Of a stretch of 54,986 nt of DNA, positions 8,879 to 19,500 are shown in pieces; position 1 is the first letter of the stretch; every line of letters begins with the position of its first letter. Under the pieces are notes generated by a model. It was given only the letters and a program-made list of their open reading frames with translations. It was not told where the DNA came from and did no database searches. The position numbers and the translations under genes were made by a program. This stretch comes from Pedobacter nanyangensis (lineage in GTDB: Bacteria; Bacteroidota; Bacteroidia; Sphingobacteriales; Sphingobacteriaceae). The stretch lies in NCBI RefSeq assembly GCF_003313505.1, contig NZ_QMHO01000020.1, positions 1 to 54,986 of the forward strand, in the 5' to 3' direction.

Positions 8879-11290
8879 TTATTTCTTCCACTTCAACCGC
8901 AGGCTGTTACTGACCACGCTCACACTGCTCAATGCCATTGCCGCACCCGCAATCATCGGGTTGAGCAGGAAGCCGTTAACAGGGTAAAGGATGCCTGCCG
9001 CTACCGGAATGCCGATTACGTTGTAGATAAACGCCCAGAACAGGTTTTGCTTGATGGTGGCTACGGTCTGTTTGGACAAGCGTATTGCCTGCGGTATTTT
9101 GGTCAGGTCGGATGAAATGATGGTCATCTTGGCTACGTCCATTGCGATGTCGCTGCCTTTGCCCATTGCGATACTTACATCGGCTGTTGCCAATGCGGTG
9201 CTGTCGTTGATACCATCGCCCACCATTGCCACTACCTTTCCTTTACTTTGCAGTTCTTTCACAAAGTCGGCTTTGTGCTGTGGCAAAACTTCGGCTTTGT
9301 AATGCTTGATGCCTGTCTGCTCCGCAATGGCTTTAGCGGTAGCTTCATTATCTCCGGTCAGCATATACAGGTCAATGCCCATTTCCTGCATGTCCCGGAT
9401 AGCCTGCACCGATGTTTCCTTAATCTTATCGGCGATAGCGATTACAGCAAGAGCCTGTTTGCTGTTTGCAAACCAAATAACGGTTTTGGACTGTTTGCCC
9501 CATTCTTCGGCCTGGTCTTGTAATTCGCGGGCAATGGCAATGTTGTTTTCTGCCAATAGCTTTTTGTTGCCTACATAATAGGTTTCGTTGTCATGGTCTG
9601 CTTTTGCGCCTTTGCCCGTAATGCTGTCGAACATGGATAAAGAGGTGGTCGCTACCTCATCAAGATGCTTCACTACGGCTTCTGCCAATGGATGCTCGGA
9701 TTGCTTTTCGATGCTCAAAAGGATTTCTTTTGCGGTGTCCTCATTGTTCAGCCATTTAATGCCCGTTACCTGTGGTCTTCCCTCGGTGATGGTTCCGGTT
9801 TTGTCCAAAACGATGGCATTTACTTTTTTGGCCAGTTCCAAACTTTCGGCATCCTTTATCAAAATGCCTTTCTCCGCACCTTTACCAACGCCTACCATAA
9901 TAGCGGTGGGTGTCGCTAAGCCTAAAGCACAGGGGCAGGCAATGACCAATACCGTAACGGCTGCCAACAGACCTTGAACAACCCCGTTTTCGCCTCCCAA
10001 AATCAACCATAGTGTAAATGTCAGGATGGCAATGCCTATCACTGTGGGAACAAAGATGCCCGCAATCCTATCGACCAGTTTCTGTACGGGTGCTTTGCTT
10101 CCCTGTGCATCCTGCACCATTTTGATGATGTGGGCAAGCATGGTTTCTCTGCCCACTTTTACCGCCTTGAACCGGAAGCTGCCTTTTTGGTTAATCGTTC
10201 CTGCAAATACTTTTTCTTTTTCTTTTTTCAATACAGGTACAGGCTCACCGCTTAACATGCTTTCGTCCACATACGAATTGCCCGATATGACCATGCCGTC
10301 TACCGCAATCTTTTCACCGGGCTTTACGAGTATCACATCGCCTGCGCTTACGTCTTCGATAGCGGTCTGCTTTTCCGTTCCATCCGCCTGTACCACGATG
10401 ACCGTTTTTGGCTGCAAGCCCATCAGCTTCTTAATGGCAGAAGAGGTGTTGCCTTTGGCTCTTTCTTCCAGCAGTTTCCCTAACAGGATGAATGCGATAA
10501 TAACGGCAGCCGCTTCAAAATATACGTGGGCGTGCAGTCCCCGTTGATGCCAAAAGTCGGCAAACAGCATATTGAAAACACTGAACAGGTAGGCAATACC
10601 TGTACTCAATGCCACCAGCGTATCCATATTGGCGGAACGGTGCTTTGCCTGCTTCCAAGCGTTTACAAAAAAATCCCTGCCCAACCATATTACAACGGGT
10701 GTGGAAAAGAGCCACATTATCGGGTCTGCATAGGGCATATCCATAAAGAACATTCCTATGATTACCACGGGCAGGGAAAGGATAATTGCCCAAATGGTCT
10801 TGTTTTTCAAGGTTCGGAATTTCTTTTCGTGGATGGCTTCAAGCGTTTCCTGCTGCTTGGTTTCGTCTTCAATCAATAGGTCGTAACCTACTCCCTGAAC
10901 CGCTTTTTGCAGGGTGGAGGCATCGGTCATATTGGGCAGATATTCCACGGTAAGATTGCCCGTTGCAAAGTTCACGGAAGCATTAACTACTCCCGGTTGG
11001 TATTTAACAATGCTTTCGGCACTGCCCGCACAGGATGCACAGGTCATGCCCAATACCGGAAAAGCACTTTTAACCGTAGGAACTCCGTAACCTAAATCTT
11101 TAATTGCCTTAACAGCTTCGCCTACGGTTTCATTGCTATCTACTGTAATCGCTGCCCTGCGGTTGTTCAGCTCTACTTTATGGGTTTCTACGCCTTTTAC
11201 CTGTGCCAATCCCTTTTCAACGATTAATGCACAGTGTTCGCTTTCTACATCCTCCAATGGAATGTATATATTTTCTCTGTTTGTCGCCAT
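8879..11290 (-). CDS. copA: Copper-exporting P-type ATPase CopA (CPC motif)
   Basis: 803 residues, a P1B-1 Cu(I) exporter. There are two N-terminal HMA folds. The first (1-70) has lost its CxxC site and keeps only SEHC; the second carries GMTCASC (81-87). Further motifs are SGEP (348-351) in the actuator domain, CPC (452-454), DKTGT (Asp496) and GDGINDS in the P domain. The last transmembrane segments contain the MALSSVSVVSNSLRL signature typical of Cu(I) ATPases. GDGINDST replaces the more common GDGINDAP, as I recall for other Bacteroidota CopA. Its own promoter element lies at 11315-11379. By eye the gene is more GC-rich than the zinc module at 13-21 kb. Confidence 0.96.
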   Translation of the reverse strand: MATNRENIYIPLEDVESEHCALIVEKGLAQVKGVETHKVELNNRRAAITVDSNETVGEAVKAIKDLGYGVPTVKSAFPVLGMTCASCAGSAESIVKYQPGVVNASVNFATGNLTVEYLPNMTDASTLQKAVQGVGYDLLIEDETKQQETLEAIHEKKFRTLKNKTIWAIILSLPVVIIGMFFMDMPYADPIMWLFSTPVVIWLGRDFFVNAWKQAKHRSANMDTLVALSTGIAYLFSVFNMLFADFWHQRGLHAHVYFEAAAVIIAFILLGKLLEERAKGNTSSAIKKLMGLQPKTVIVVQADGTEKQTAIEDVSAGDVILVKPGEKIAVDGMVISGNSYVDESMLSGEPVPVLKKEKEKVFAGTINQKGSFRFKAVKVGRETMLAHIIKMVQDAQGSKAPVQKLVDRIAGIFVPTVIGIAILTFTLWLILGGENGVVQGLLAAVTVLVIACPCALGLATPTAIMVGVGKGAEKGILIKDAESLELAKKVNAIVLDKTGTITEGRPQVTGIKWLNNEDTAKEILLSIEKQSEHPLAEAVVKHLDEVATTSLSMFDSITGKGAKADHDNETYYVGNKKLLAENNIAIARELQDQAEEWGKQSKTVIWFANSKQALAVIAIADKIKETSVQAIRDMQEMGIDLYMLTGDNEATAKAIAEQTGIKHYKAEVLPQHKADFVKELQSKGKVVAMVGDGINDSTALATADVSIAMGKGSDIAMDVAKMTIISSDLTKIPQAIRLSKQTVATIKQNLFWAFIYNVIGIPVAAGILYPVNGFLLNPMIAGAAMALSSVSVVSNSLRLKWKK

Positions 11291-11314
11291 ATTTGCCTGC
11301 TTTAATTAACAATA

Positions 11315-11379
11315 CAAAATTGGCTATTATATTTATTGGTACTGTTGTGAAATTTTGGATTTGATTTGTAAGATTTACT
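11315..11379 (-). promoter_or_regulatory. Promoter of copA: conserved 41-bp element plus -7-like box
   Basis: Bases 11339-11379 are the second copy of the 41-bp element found before copZ. The minus strand at 11315-11322 reads CAATTTTG, one mismatch from TAnnTTTG, again 20 nt from CACAACA. The element touches the stop codon of the AraC-HMA regulator gene. It is read here as a regulator binding site, since AraC proteins bind just upstream of the promoters they activate. Confidence 0.6.
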
Positions 11380-11942
11380 TACACTTTATCCAACGGTTTT
11401 CTTTTATCCTCTTTAATCTGTTTGAAATGGCTTGGTGTTAGCCCGGTAACTTTTTTAAACTGGTTACTCAAATATGCCACGCTCGAATAATTTAGGCGGT
11501 TCGCAATCTCACTTAATGACAACTCATCATACACCAACAATTCTTTGACTTTCTCCACCTTTTGGGCGATAAAGTATTTTTCAATGGTTGTACCCTCTAC
11601 CTCTGAAAACAGATTGGACAGGTAATTGTAATCGTGATGCAATTTGTCACTCAATACATCGGAAAGGTTGGTTTTTACATCACTATCCTGATGGTGTACC
11701 AGGTCAATGATAATGTTCTTTATCTTTTCTATTATCCTGCCTTTTTTATCGTCAATTACTTCAAATCCTAATGGCTCTAAAGTTTTGGACAAATTCTCTT
11801 TTTCCAGAGATGTTATTTCTTTGGAAAGAATAACTTCGCCCAGTTTTATATTTTTAGCATCTAATCCCAGTTTTTCCAATTCGTTTTGTACCACCATAAT
11901 GCAACGGTCGCAAACCATATTTTTAATAAAGATTGTATTCAT
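11379..11942 (-). CDS. AraC-family regulator with N-terminal HMA-like metal-sensing domain
   Basis: 187 residues. Residues 1-65 look like an HMA fold with the loop NMVCDRCIMVV in place of GMTCxxC. Residues about 90-185 form an AraC-type double helix-turn-helix (LSLSEIANRLNYSSVAYLS and FKKVTGLTPSHFKQ). The layout suggests a one-component copper sensor in which Cu(I) on the CxxC site controls DNA binding. It lies directly upstream of copA on the same strand, with an 88-bp gap holding one of two matching promoter elements. A TAnnTTTG box on the minus strand at 11988-11995 may be its own -7 element. Confidence 0.88.
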   Translation of the reverse strand: MNTIFIKNMVCDRCIMVVQNELEKLGLDAKNIKLGEVILSKEITSLEKENLSKTLEPLGFEVIDDKKGRIIEKIKNIIIDLVHHQDSDVKTNLSDVLSDKLHHDYNYLSNLFSEVEGTTIEKYFIAQKVEKVKELLVYDELSLSEIANRLNYSSVAYLSNQFKKVTGLTPSHFKQIKEDKRKPLDKV

Positions 11943-12057
11943 ATTTATTTACTGACTACGTTTAGTATTTAATACATAAGCAATAAACAAATTTACAATT
12001 TAAGTTTAATTACTCTGACTTCTTGCCAAGAGGAATAAAGCCTGTGTACATATATAC

Positions 12058-12882
12058 TTACTGTTTTTCATCTTGTTCGTCCATTTTCTTTATCAGTGCT
12101 TCACACAGCCTGTCGAGGAATTTCGTTCGGTTTATTTTGCGGGCTTTAAGTTCCATAAACGTATGGTAAAAGTCGCCTAACTCAATATTGAAGGCATCTT
12201 CAAACGTTTTGGCTATCAATTTTATTTCTGTATTCCCATTGTTAAATGCACCGTGGGAGTACAGTGCATAAATGAGTTCCGTGAGTGCAGTTTTGCTTGC
12301 TGTCCATATCAACGAATTATCTGAAACCTTTTTAACGTTGATGTTATTTAACCTGTCTTCCAAATATACCTGTATCAGGTCATTAGCAATTATCTTGGCA
12401 ACCTTATAATCGTGCGAAGTAGAAAAGCGATGGTCTGCCTCAAAATAAAAAGTGTCTAACCATAGTCTTATATCGTGCTTGCCACGTACAAAAAATTGTT
12501 CGTCAAAGAAAGAATTATTGCTACGGTAATACTTATAAAAATCAAGGTTATTTTCAAAGAACCTTTTTAGCTTTTTCAGTTCTTTGACAAAATATTTCTT
12601 GGTACGCTTATTTCCATACGGTCTTCTCGTTTCGATTTTATAGATGGCATTATAATAGATGAGCTTTGAAACGATAATTGGCTTTTGATATTTAAAAAAG
12701 CGAATTTCTTCATCAACATTCTTAAATCCTCTTTTTAAAATATATTTTTTTACGTCGAATAAACATTTGATAATAAGTTGTATAACTGCTTCAATGCGTT
12801 CTATCGAACAGTCTGCTTCAATCTCAAATTCTTTGATTTCGTTTTCCAGCTTAGCCAGCGTTTCGTTATAAAATTTATCCAT
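12058..12882 (-). CDS. RteC-domain protein
   Basis: 274 residues, Lys/Phe-rich and mostly helical. It matches the RteC family by features I recognise: the N-terminal helical half with YYRSNNSFFDEQFFVRG, then LDTFYFEADHRFSTSHDYKVAKIIAND, and a C-terminal part with WTASKTALTELIYALYSHGAFNNGN. In CTnDOT, RteC activates the excision genes. Here no excisionase gene follows; the gene sits between the copper and zinc modules, so it is best seen as a leftover or regulatory gene of an integrative conjugative element that carried these modules. Confidence 0.85.
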   Translation of the reverse strand: MDKFYNETLAKLENEIKEFEIEADCSIERIEAVIQLIIKCLFDVKKYILKRGFKNVDEEIRFFKYQKPIIVSKLIYYNAIYKIETRRPYGNKRTKKYFVKELKKLKRFFENNLDFYKYYRSNNSFFDEQFFVRGKHDIRLWLDTFYFEADHRFSTSHDYKVAKIIANDLIQVYLEDRLNNINVKKVSDNSLIWTASKTALTELIYALYSHGAFNNGNTEIKLIAKTFEDAFNIELGDFYHTFMELKARKINRTKFLDRLCEALIKKMDEQDEKQ

Positions 12883-13217
12883 CCGTTATCCTAAATCTAT
12901 TTTTTAAACAATAATAGAGAAGCCCAAATACTGTCATATTTGAAAGAAATTTGCATTTTCGGGTTTCTCTTTTGGAACTTTGGTTTTTGCTCGATACAGA
13001 ACTAATAAGTCCATTTTTAGTGATAGGGATAGATATAATAGTGTCTAATTTTATGTATATCAAAGCAATAAGACACAGAGCTAAAAAATATCCCAAAAAG
13101 TATCATAAAGAGCGAAGGTCTTTTCTTCTTCTTCTTCTCCTTCGACAAATTGACATTTGATAACTTTTGCCTTTCTTACGAATTGTCTGTTTTATTCATC
13201 ATTAGGATGTTCTAATC
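12883..13217. other. Intergenic region, no supported gene
   Basis: 335 bp, AT-rich. A 73-codon minus-strand frame (12875-13096) has a hydrophobic start and overlaps the RteC gene start by 8 bases, but its composition is poor and I recognise no family. A short CTT-type run lies near 13123-13142. Nothing else is visible. Confidence 0.5.
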
Positions 13218-15263
13218 TTAAAATTTCATCCGCTGTATCCTTACTGCGTTTAGTATAGCTAATAAGGCAACCCCAACATCGGCAAAAACAGCTTCCCACA
13301 TAGTCGCTAAGCCCCCAGCTCCCAAAACTAGTACAATAGCTTTTACTCCGAATGCTAAAGCTATATTTTGCCAAACGATTTTCTTTGTCTGCTTGCCTAT
13401 ATTGATTGCCATAGGTATTTTACTCGGTTTGTCGTCTTGTATTACCACATCTGCCGTTTCAATGGTCGCATCGCTTCCCAAACCGCCCATTGCAATACCC
13501 GCATCGCTCAAAGCCACAACAGGCGCATCGTTTACACCGTCGCCAACAAAAGCAACGCTTCCGCCTTTGGCTTTAATTTCTTTAACTCTGTTTACTTTAT
13601 CTTCAGGCAATAAATCTCCGAAAGCATTATCTATCCCCAACTGTTCCGCTACATACTTTACAACCGTACTTTTATCTCCGCTAAGCATAGTAGCTTTAAC
13701 ATTGAGCTTATGCAATAGATTTATGGTTTCCTGTGCGTCTTCTTTTATGCTGTCCGCAATGGTAATGTAACCAACAAACTTTCTATCATAAGCCACTGCG
13801 ATTACCGTGTAGACAATGCTGTTCGGGTCTATGTCATAAGTAATAGAAAATTTATCCATCAGCTTAAAATTCCCTACCAATAATTCTTTCCCATTTACAT
13901 TAGCCTTTAGTCCGTGTCCTGCAATTTCCTCTATATTTTCTAATGGGATATTGTGGTTTACATCGCCTACATATTCTTGAATGGCAGTTGCTACGGGGTG
14001 GCTACTATGGCTTTCCAAAGCATTGACCATTTCTAAAATTTCTTTCTCATCAAATGCCTTGTCAAATACAACTTCCTGAACTTTAAATACGCCCTCCGTC
14101 ATTGTACCTGTCTTATCCATTACTACATTTTGTATGCTGGCAAGAACATCCAAAAAGTTGCTTCCCTTAACCAATATTCCATTTTTACTCGCTGCCCCAA
14201 TTCCGCCAAAGTAGCCTAAAGGAATACTTATTACCAATGCACAAGGGCAAGAGATAACAAGGAATACCAAAGCACGATACAACCATTGGCTGAACACATA
14301 ATTTTCTACAAAGAAGTAGGGCAATGCTGTAATTAGAATAGCTAACAGTACAACTATCGGTGTGTATATTTTTGCAAACTTTCTAATGAATAATTCTGTC
14401 GGTGCTTTTTGAGCAGTAGCATTTTGCACCAATTCTAAAATTTTACTCAGCTTGCTATCAGTATATGCAGTTGTTACTTTTACTTGTACAACGGTATTTA
14501 GGTTTATCATTCCTGCTAATACCGTATCATCTTTTGCTTTGGTGTCGGGCTTGCTTTCGCCTGTTAAAGCTGCTGTGTTGAATGATGCAGTTTCGGATAA
14601 TAATGTTCCGTCTAATCCTAATTTTTCGCCGGGCTTTAATTGTATGATGTCACCAATGGTTACTGTTTCCGCCTTTACTGTTTTCGGTTGATTTTCTTTT
14701 AGAATAGTTACTTCATCGGGGCGTTGGTCAAGCAAGCTCTTGATATTTGCTTTCGCTCTTTTAACTGCTAATGACTGAAAGACTTCGCCAACAGCATAAA
14801 ACAGCATTACAGCGACACCCTCTGGGTATTCACCAATGGCAAAGGCTCCAATAGTGGCAATACTCATTAGCAAAAATTCTGAAAAAACATCGCCTTTGCT
14901 AATACTTTCAAAAGCTTCTTTAATTACAGGAAATCCGACTGGTGCATACGCTATTATATACCAAACAGTTCTTACCCAACCTTGAAACCATTCAGGTTTC
15001 AAGGCATTGTCTAAGTAAATAGCAATTAGCAATAGTACCAAAGAAATAATTCCTGGTAAAAACATTTTTATAACGCTATTTTTATCAACAGCTTCACTTC
15101 GTTCATTACTCTTTTGATTGACTTTTTTATCCGTTGAGCAACAAACATTATCAGTACTCTGCCCTGTATTTGTTTGGGCATCGTTTTTGCTTTCCTCCGT
15201 GCAGCAGAGTTGCTTGCCGTGTGCATCATAAATATGCTTGTGATTTTTGTTCGTATTTATCAT
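13218..15263 (-). CDS. Zn/Cd/Pb-type P1B-2 ATPase (ZntA/CadA-like)
   Basis: 681 residues. The motif CPCALVISIPLGYFGGIGAA (CPC at 339-341), TGES (234-237), DKTGT (Asp383) and the C-terminal VGVALLAILNAVR segment are class P1B-2 signatures, so the substrate is probably Zn(II), Cd(II) or Pb(II). There is no complete HMA domain. The N-terminal 60 residues instead hold His residues and two CC pairs (20-21 and 41-42), a short metal-binding tail. It is the third gene of the czcA-czcB-ATPase operon, 18 bp after czcB. Confidence 0.93.
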   Translation of the reverse strand: MINTNKNHKHIYDAHGKQLCCTEESKNDAQTNTGQSTDNVCCSTDKKVNQKSNERSEAVDKNSVIKMFLPGIISLVLLLIAIYLDNALKPEWFQGWVRTVWYIIAYAPVGFPVIKEAFESISKGDVFSEFLLMSIATIGAFAIGEYPEGVAVMLFYAVGEVFQSLAVKRAKANIKSLLDQRPDEVTILKENQPKTVKAETVTIGDIIQLKPGEKLGLDGTLLSETASFNTAALTGESKPDTKAKDDTVLAGMINLNTVVQVKVTTAYTDSKLSKILELVQNATAQKAPTELFIRKFAKIYTPIVVLLAILITALPYFFVENYVFSQWLYRALVFLVISCPCALVISIPLGYFGGIGAASKNGILVKGSNFLDVLASIQNVVMDKTGTMTEGVFKVQEVVFDKAFDEKEILEMVNALESHSSHPVATAIQEYVGDVNHNIPLENIEEIAGHGLKANVNGKELLVGNFKLMDKFSITYDIDPNSIVYTVIAVAYDRKFVGYITIADSIKEDAQETINLLHKLNVKATMLSGDKSTVVKYVAEQLGIDNAFGDLLPEDKVNRVKEIKAKGGSVAFVGDGVNDAPVVALSDAGIAMGGLGSDATIETADVVIQDDKPSKIPMAINIGKQTKKIVWQNIALAFGVKAIVLVLGAGGLATMWEAVFADVGVALLAILNAVRIQRMKF

Positions 15264-15281
15264 CGCTTTTGTTTTTATTGT

Positions 15282-16556
15282 TTAATCTTCGTCTTCGCCA
15301 GTATTAGATAATTTAGCATTTACAAAAAATGCTCCTCTTACCACAATTTTTGCATTTGCAGGAATTTGATTTACAAAAGTTATTGCGGTATAGCCCATAT
15401 CAGATACTCCTTTCAAAACTTCAACTTTTTCAAAATTCATATTGGCTTTATCTTCCTTGCGTTCATTTTCTTCTCCACCCTTATTTTCTTCTTCTTTATG
15501 TTCCTCAACTTTTTTATCGGTTTGAATGAAAACATAATATTTCCCATCGGCATTTACAATGGCGTCATTAGGAACAGCAGATGTCGTAATATTATTTAAG
15601 CTTACAATACCTGTAATATTCATTCCATCTATTAAGCCATTTTTATTGCCATTTACCCGACAGTGAACGGCAATGGTTTTACTCTCATTTTCAAATGACG
15701 AACCGATACTGAAAACCGTAGCATCATATACGGTTGTAGGATTATTAGTAAGTGTAAAATGAATGATTTGTCCCACTTTTATTTTCGGTAAATCCTTTTC
15801 AAAAACCTGTAAATCCAAATGCAAAGAACTGTTATCTACAATTTCTATAACTGGCGAAGAAACATCGACATAGCTTCCAATCTTGGCAAATACATTGCTA
15901 ACCGTACCATTCAAAGGACTGGTTACCACCAATGCTGATTTCAGATTGTTATTTGAAACGGACCCCGGATTAATACCCATTAATTGTATCTGCTGTTGTA
16001 AAGAAGCCCTGCGAGTACGTAAACTATTTAATTCGGCTGTGGCACTTTGCAGATTTTTCTTTGCGCCTGCATTGCCTTCATTTAGCTCTTTCTGTCTTGC
16101 TAACTCTTGTTCGGCAAAAGATATTTTGCTTGCAGTACTTAGATATTCTTCCTGTAATTGTATGAACTGCGGATTGGCAATAGTGGCAATTACTTGTCCT
16201 TTTTTTACATAATCTCCGATTTGCACATTAAGCATTTTTATAACACCACCATACAAAGAAGTAGCATTACCTTTATTGTTATTGGGCACTTTAAGGTTTC
16301 CATTAGCCTTAATGGTTGCCGTTAATTCCTTTTGTTCGATAGTTCCTAATTGTATCCCAACTATTTTTATCTGTTCTTCAGAAAGTGTTGCAATAGTTGG
16401 CATTTCTTCTTCGTTGTTTGCTTCTGCTTTTTCGCCAGCTTTGGTTTCGGAAGATTTATTCTCCGCTACTTGCTTATCATTTTTACAGGCTGAAAAAGCT
16501 AATAGAACGACAATCATTGCCATTATATACCTTATTTTATTTATATTGAATTTCAT
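15282..16556 (-). CDS. czcB: RND efflux periplasmic adaptor (CzcB family)
   Basis: 424 residues, a membrane-fusion protein linking the RND pump to the outer-membrane channel. The N-terminus has a lipobox (AFSAC), so it is probably a lipoprotein. A barrel-sandwich half is visible near 100-130 (GGVIKMLNVQIGDYVKKGQVIATI), then an alpha-hairpin (about 135-200) and a second lipoyl half (LVVTSPLNGTVSNVFAKIGS). An acidic Glu/Lys/His-rich insertion (HKEEENKGGEENERKED, about 355-375) may bind metal. It lies 2 bp after czcA and 18 bp before the ATPase gene. Confidence 0.92.
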   Translation of the reverse strand: MKFNINKIRYIMAMIVVLLAFSACKNDKQVAENKSSETKAGEKAEANNEEEMPTIATLSEEQIKIVGIQLGTIEQKELTATIKANGNLKVPNNNKGNATSLYGGVIKMLNVQIGDYVKKGQVIATIANPQFIQLQEEYLSTASKISFAEQELARQKELNEGNAGAKKNLQSATAELNSLRTRRASLQQQIQLMGINPGSVSNNNLKSALVVTSPLNGTVSNVFAKIGSYVDVSSPVIEIVDNSSLHLDLQVFEKDLPKIKVGQIIHFTLTNNPTTVYDATVFSIGSSFENESKTIAVHCRVNGNKNGLIDGMNITGIVSLNNITTSAVPNDAIVNADGKYYVFIQTDKKVEEHKEEENKGGEENERKEDKANMNFEKVEVLKGVSDMGYTAITFVNQIPANAKIVVRGAFFVNAKLSNTGEDED

Positions 16557-16558
16557 TT

Positions 16559-19500
16559 TTATTTATTAATTAATGAATAAATATTGATTACGGATTGGTT
16601 TACTTGCTGAATACTTTTTAGGTAATTCAATTGAATATCAGTTGTGGTTTGCAATGCAAAAAGATATTCCACATAACTGATGTCGCCAGTTTTGTATCCT
16701 AATTGAGCTGCCGCTACAATCTCCTTAGCGTTAGGTAATGCTTCCTGCTGAAAATAATTGAACTGATGCATATCCTGTTGGTATTGTTGCAAGGCATTCT
16801 GCATTTGCGTTGTCAATACTTTTTGTTGCTGTTGTGCATTGGCTTCGGCTGCTTGCTTTTGGTAATCCAAAGATTTTATCCGGGCTTTAGTAACACCATA
16901 AGTTATTGGAATAGCAACACCAATATTTACAGAATTAAAACGGTTACCAGAATTGAAATATTTCTCCGCACCATTTACTGTTTGAAAGCCTATCAAAGAT
17001 TGATTTGTGTAACCTATCGTAAAATCGGGTAAACCTTGCGAACGTTCTACCTTTTTGGTCTTTTCTGCAATAACTGCATCCTGATATAAGGATTGAATTG
17101 CAGGATGATTTGCTACTGCATCATTGTCCAGCAAATTACTGATTTGTAAAGGTTGAAAAATTCCATTTTCTGCAATAATAAAATCTTCTTTAGTATTCAT
17201 CAATGTTTTCAGACTGGCAACTGCATTATTTAAAAACACTTCATTCTGTTTCAACAATAAATTGATTTCCCCTTTCTTAGCTTCTGCTGTACTTATATCC
17301 ACTTTTTTAGTATCGCCCGTTTTGTAACGAAGCTTTGCAATGCCTATGAAATCACCATATAAGCTGTCCAATTGTTGCAATTGTTTTTGATTGTGTTGCA
17401 GGTACAGAATTTGATAATAATACGTTCGTACCTGATTTTTTAATTCTAAAACACTTAGGCTTTTCTGTATTTCTTTACCTTTTATTTCTGCATTAATCAA
17501 TTGCTTTTTTGCTCCAAATAATGAAGGAAATGGAATTGTTTGAGCGACCTGAAAAGACTGGTCGAATTTGGTGCTGTTGTATTGTCCCAATTGGGCGTTA
17601 AAATCGAGTTTTGGTAATTCTCCGGCTGTTTTTTTCAAAACTTTACTCGCTTCAATTTCCAAATCTGATGCTTTAATACTTTGATTATTTTGAAGGGCAA
17701 TGCTAATTGCCTCATCAACACCCGATAAATCTTTCGTTTGTGCATTTGCTGTAAAACCTACCAAGGATAGTAGCAATACAATGATAGTTGCAATGGGTTT
17801 CACTTTGAATTTTCTTTTTAAATTAATTTTTGAATTGAAAATGATGTACAATAGCGGCAGTACAAATAGGGTAAGGAACGTTGCGGTTACCAAACCACCG
17901 ATAACTACGGTCGCTAAAGGTTTTTGTACTTCTGCACCTGCACTACTGCTTAATGCCATTGGTAGAAATCCTAAACTGGCTACTGTTGCAGTCATCAATA
18001 CTGGACGCAGACGAATTTTAGTTCCTTCAATTACTCGTTTCAATACATCTTTTATTCCTTCTTTTTCTAATTGGTTGAAAGTTCCAATCAATACAATTCC
18101 GTTGAGAACCGCTACTCCGAATAAAGCGATAAAGCCAATGCCTGCACTGATGCTGAAAGGCATACCACGAAGCAACAAAGCCAACACGCCACCAATGGCA
18201 CTCATCGGAATAGCGGTAAATATTAAGCCTGCCTGCTTGAAGGAACGGAACGTGAAATAGAGCAATACAAAAATCAATAATAAGGAAACTGGGACTGCTA
18301 TCATCAATCTATTACTGGCTTCCCGCAAGTTTTCAAACTGTCCGCCATAAGTGAAATAATATCCAGGCGGTAATTTTACCTGCGCATTTAATTTTTGCTG
18401 AATTTCTTCTACCACACTTTGTACATCCCTGTCTGCAACGTTGAACCCGATTACAATTCTTCGTTTACCAGCTTCACGGCTTATCTGTGCGGGTCCTAAT
18501 TTATAATCAATAGTTGCAACTTGTGACAATGGAATTTGATTACCGGTTGGTGTAGGTATCATCAGATTATTTACATCTTCAATACTACTTCGGTAAACGC
18601 TATCCAATCGTACTACCAAATCAAATCTTCTCTCATTTTCATAAACTACACCTGCGCTTTTTCCTGCAAAAGCAGTGCTTACCACATTGTTCACATCTTC
18701 GACATTAAGCCCATAATTAGCAATACGGGTTCTGTCATATTCTACATTGATTTGAGGTAAGCCGCTTACACGTTCTACCTGTGGAGTGGTAGCGCCTTTT
18801 ACACTTTGTATTATTTTGCTAACTTTTTCAGCATTCAAAGCAAGTGTATCTAAGTTTTCACCAAATATTTTTACTGCTACATCTTGTTTAATACCTGTCA
18901 TTAGTTCATTGAAGCGCATTTGAATAGGTTGGCTTTTTTCAACAGTTACACCAGGTATTACACTTAATTTCTCTTCTATTGCATCTCCTAATTCATCATA
19001 GGTTTTTCCTGATTTCCACTCACTTTGGGGCTTCAGAATAATCATTAAATCTGTTGCTCCTGGTGGCATAGGGTCAGTAGGTACTTCTCCAGCTCCGGTT
19101 TTACCAACGACCATTTTCACTTCATCAAATTGCCTGGCTAATCTCGATGCAAGCATCGAAGTTTCAATACTTTGTGCTAATGAAGTTTCGATTGGCATCT
19201 TAAATTCAAACGCAAATTCCCCTTCCTGTAATTGAGGTATAAATTCTCCTCCCATTCGGCTAAATAACAGTAGGGTAAAAGCAAATATGGCAATGGTAAT
19301 ACCCACTAACCAATATTTTATTTTAATGGCTTTTTCTAATAGTGGCTGATACCTTTTTTGTAGCCAGTTCATCATTCTATCTGAAATCGTTTCTTTGTGT
19401 GTTGGCTTTTTAGATAGGAATAAAGCACACATCATCGGGATATAGGTTAAAGATAAAATCAACGCTCCAAAGATGGCAAAACCTACCGTCTGTGCCATTG

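Noticed and set aside
12875..13096. 73-codon frame overlapping the RteC start by 8 bases
   Set aside because: A hydrophobic start and possible coupling, but no family, AT-driven composition and no upstream signal; kept only as a note in the intergenic entry.
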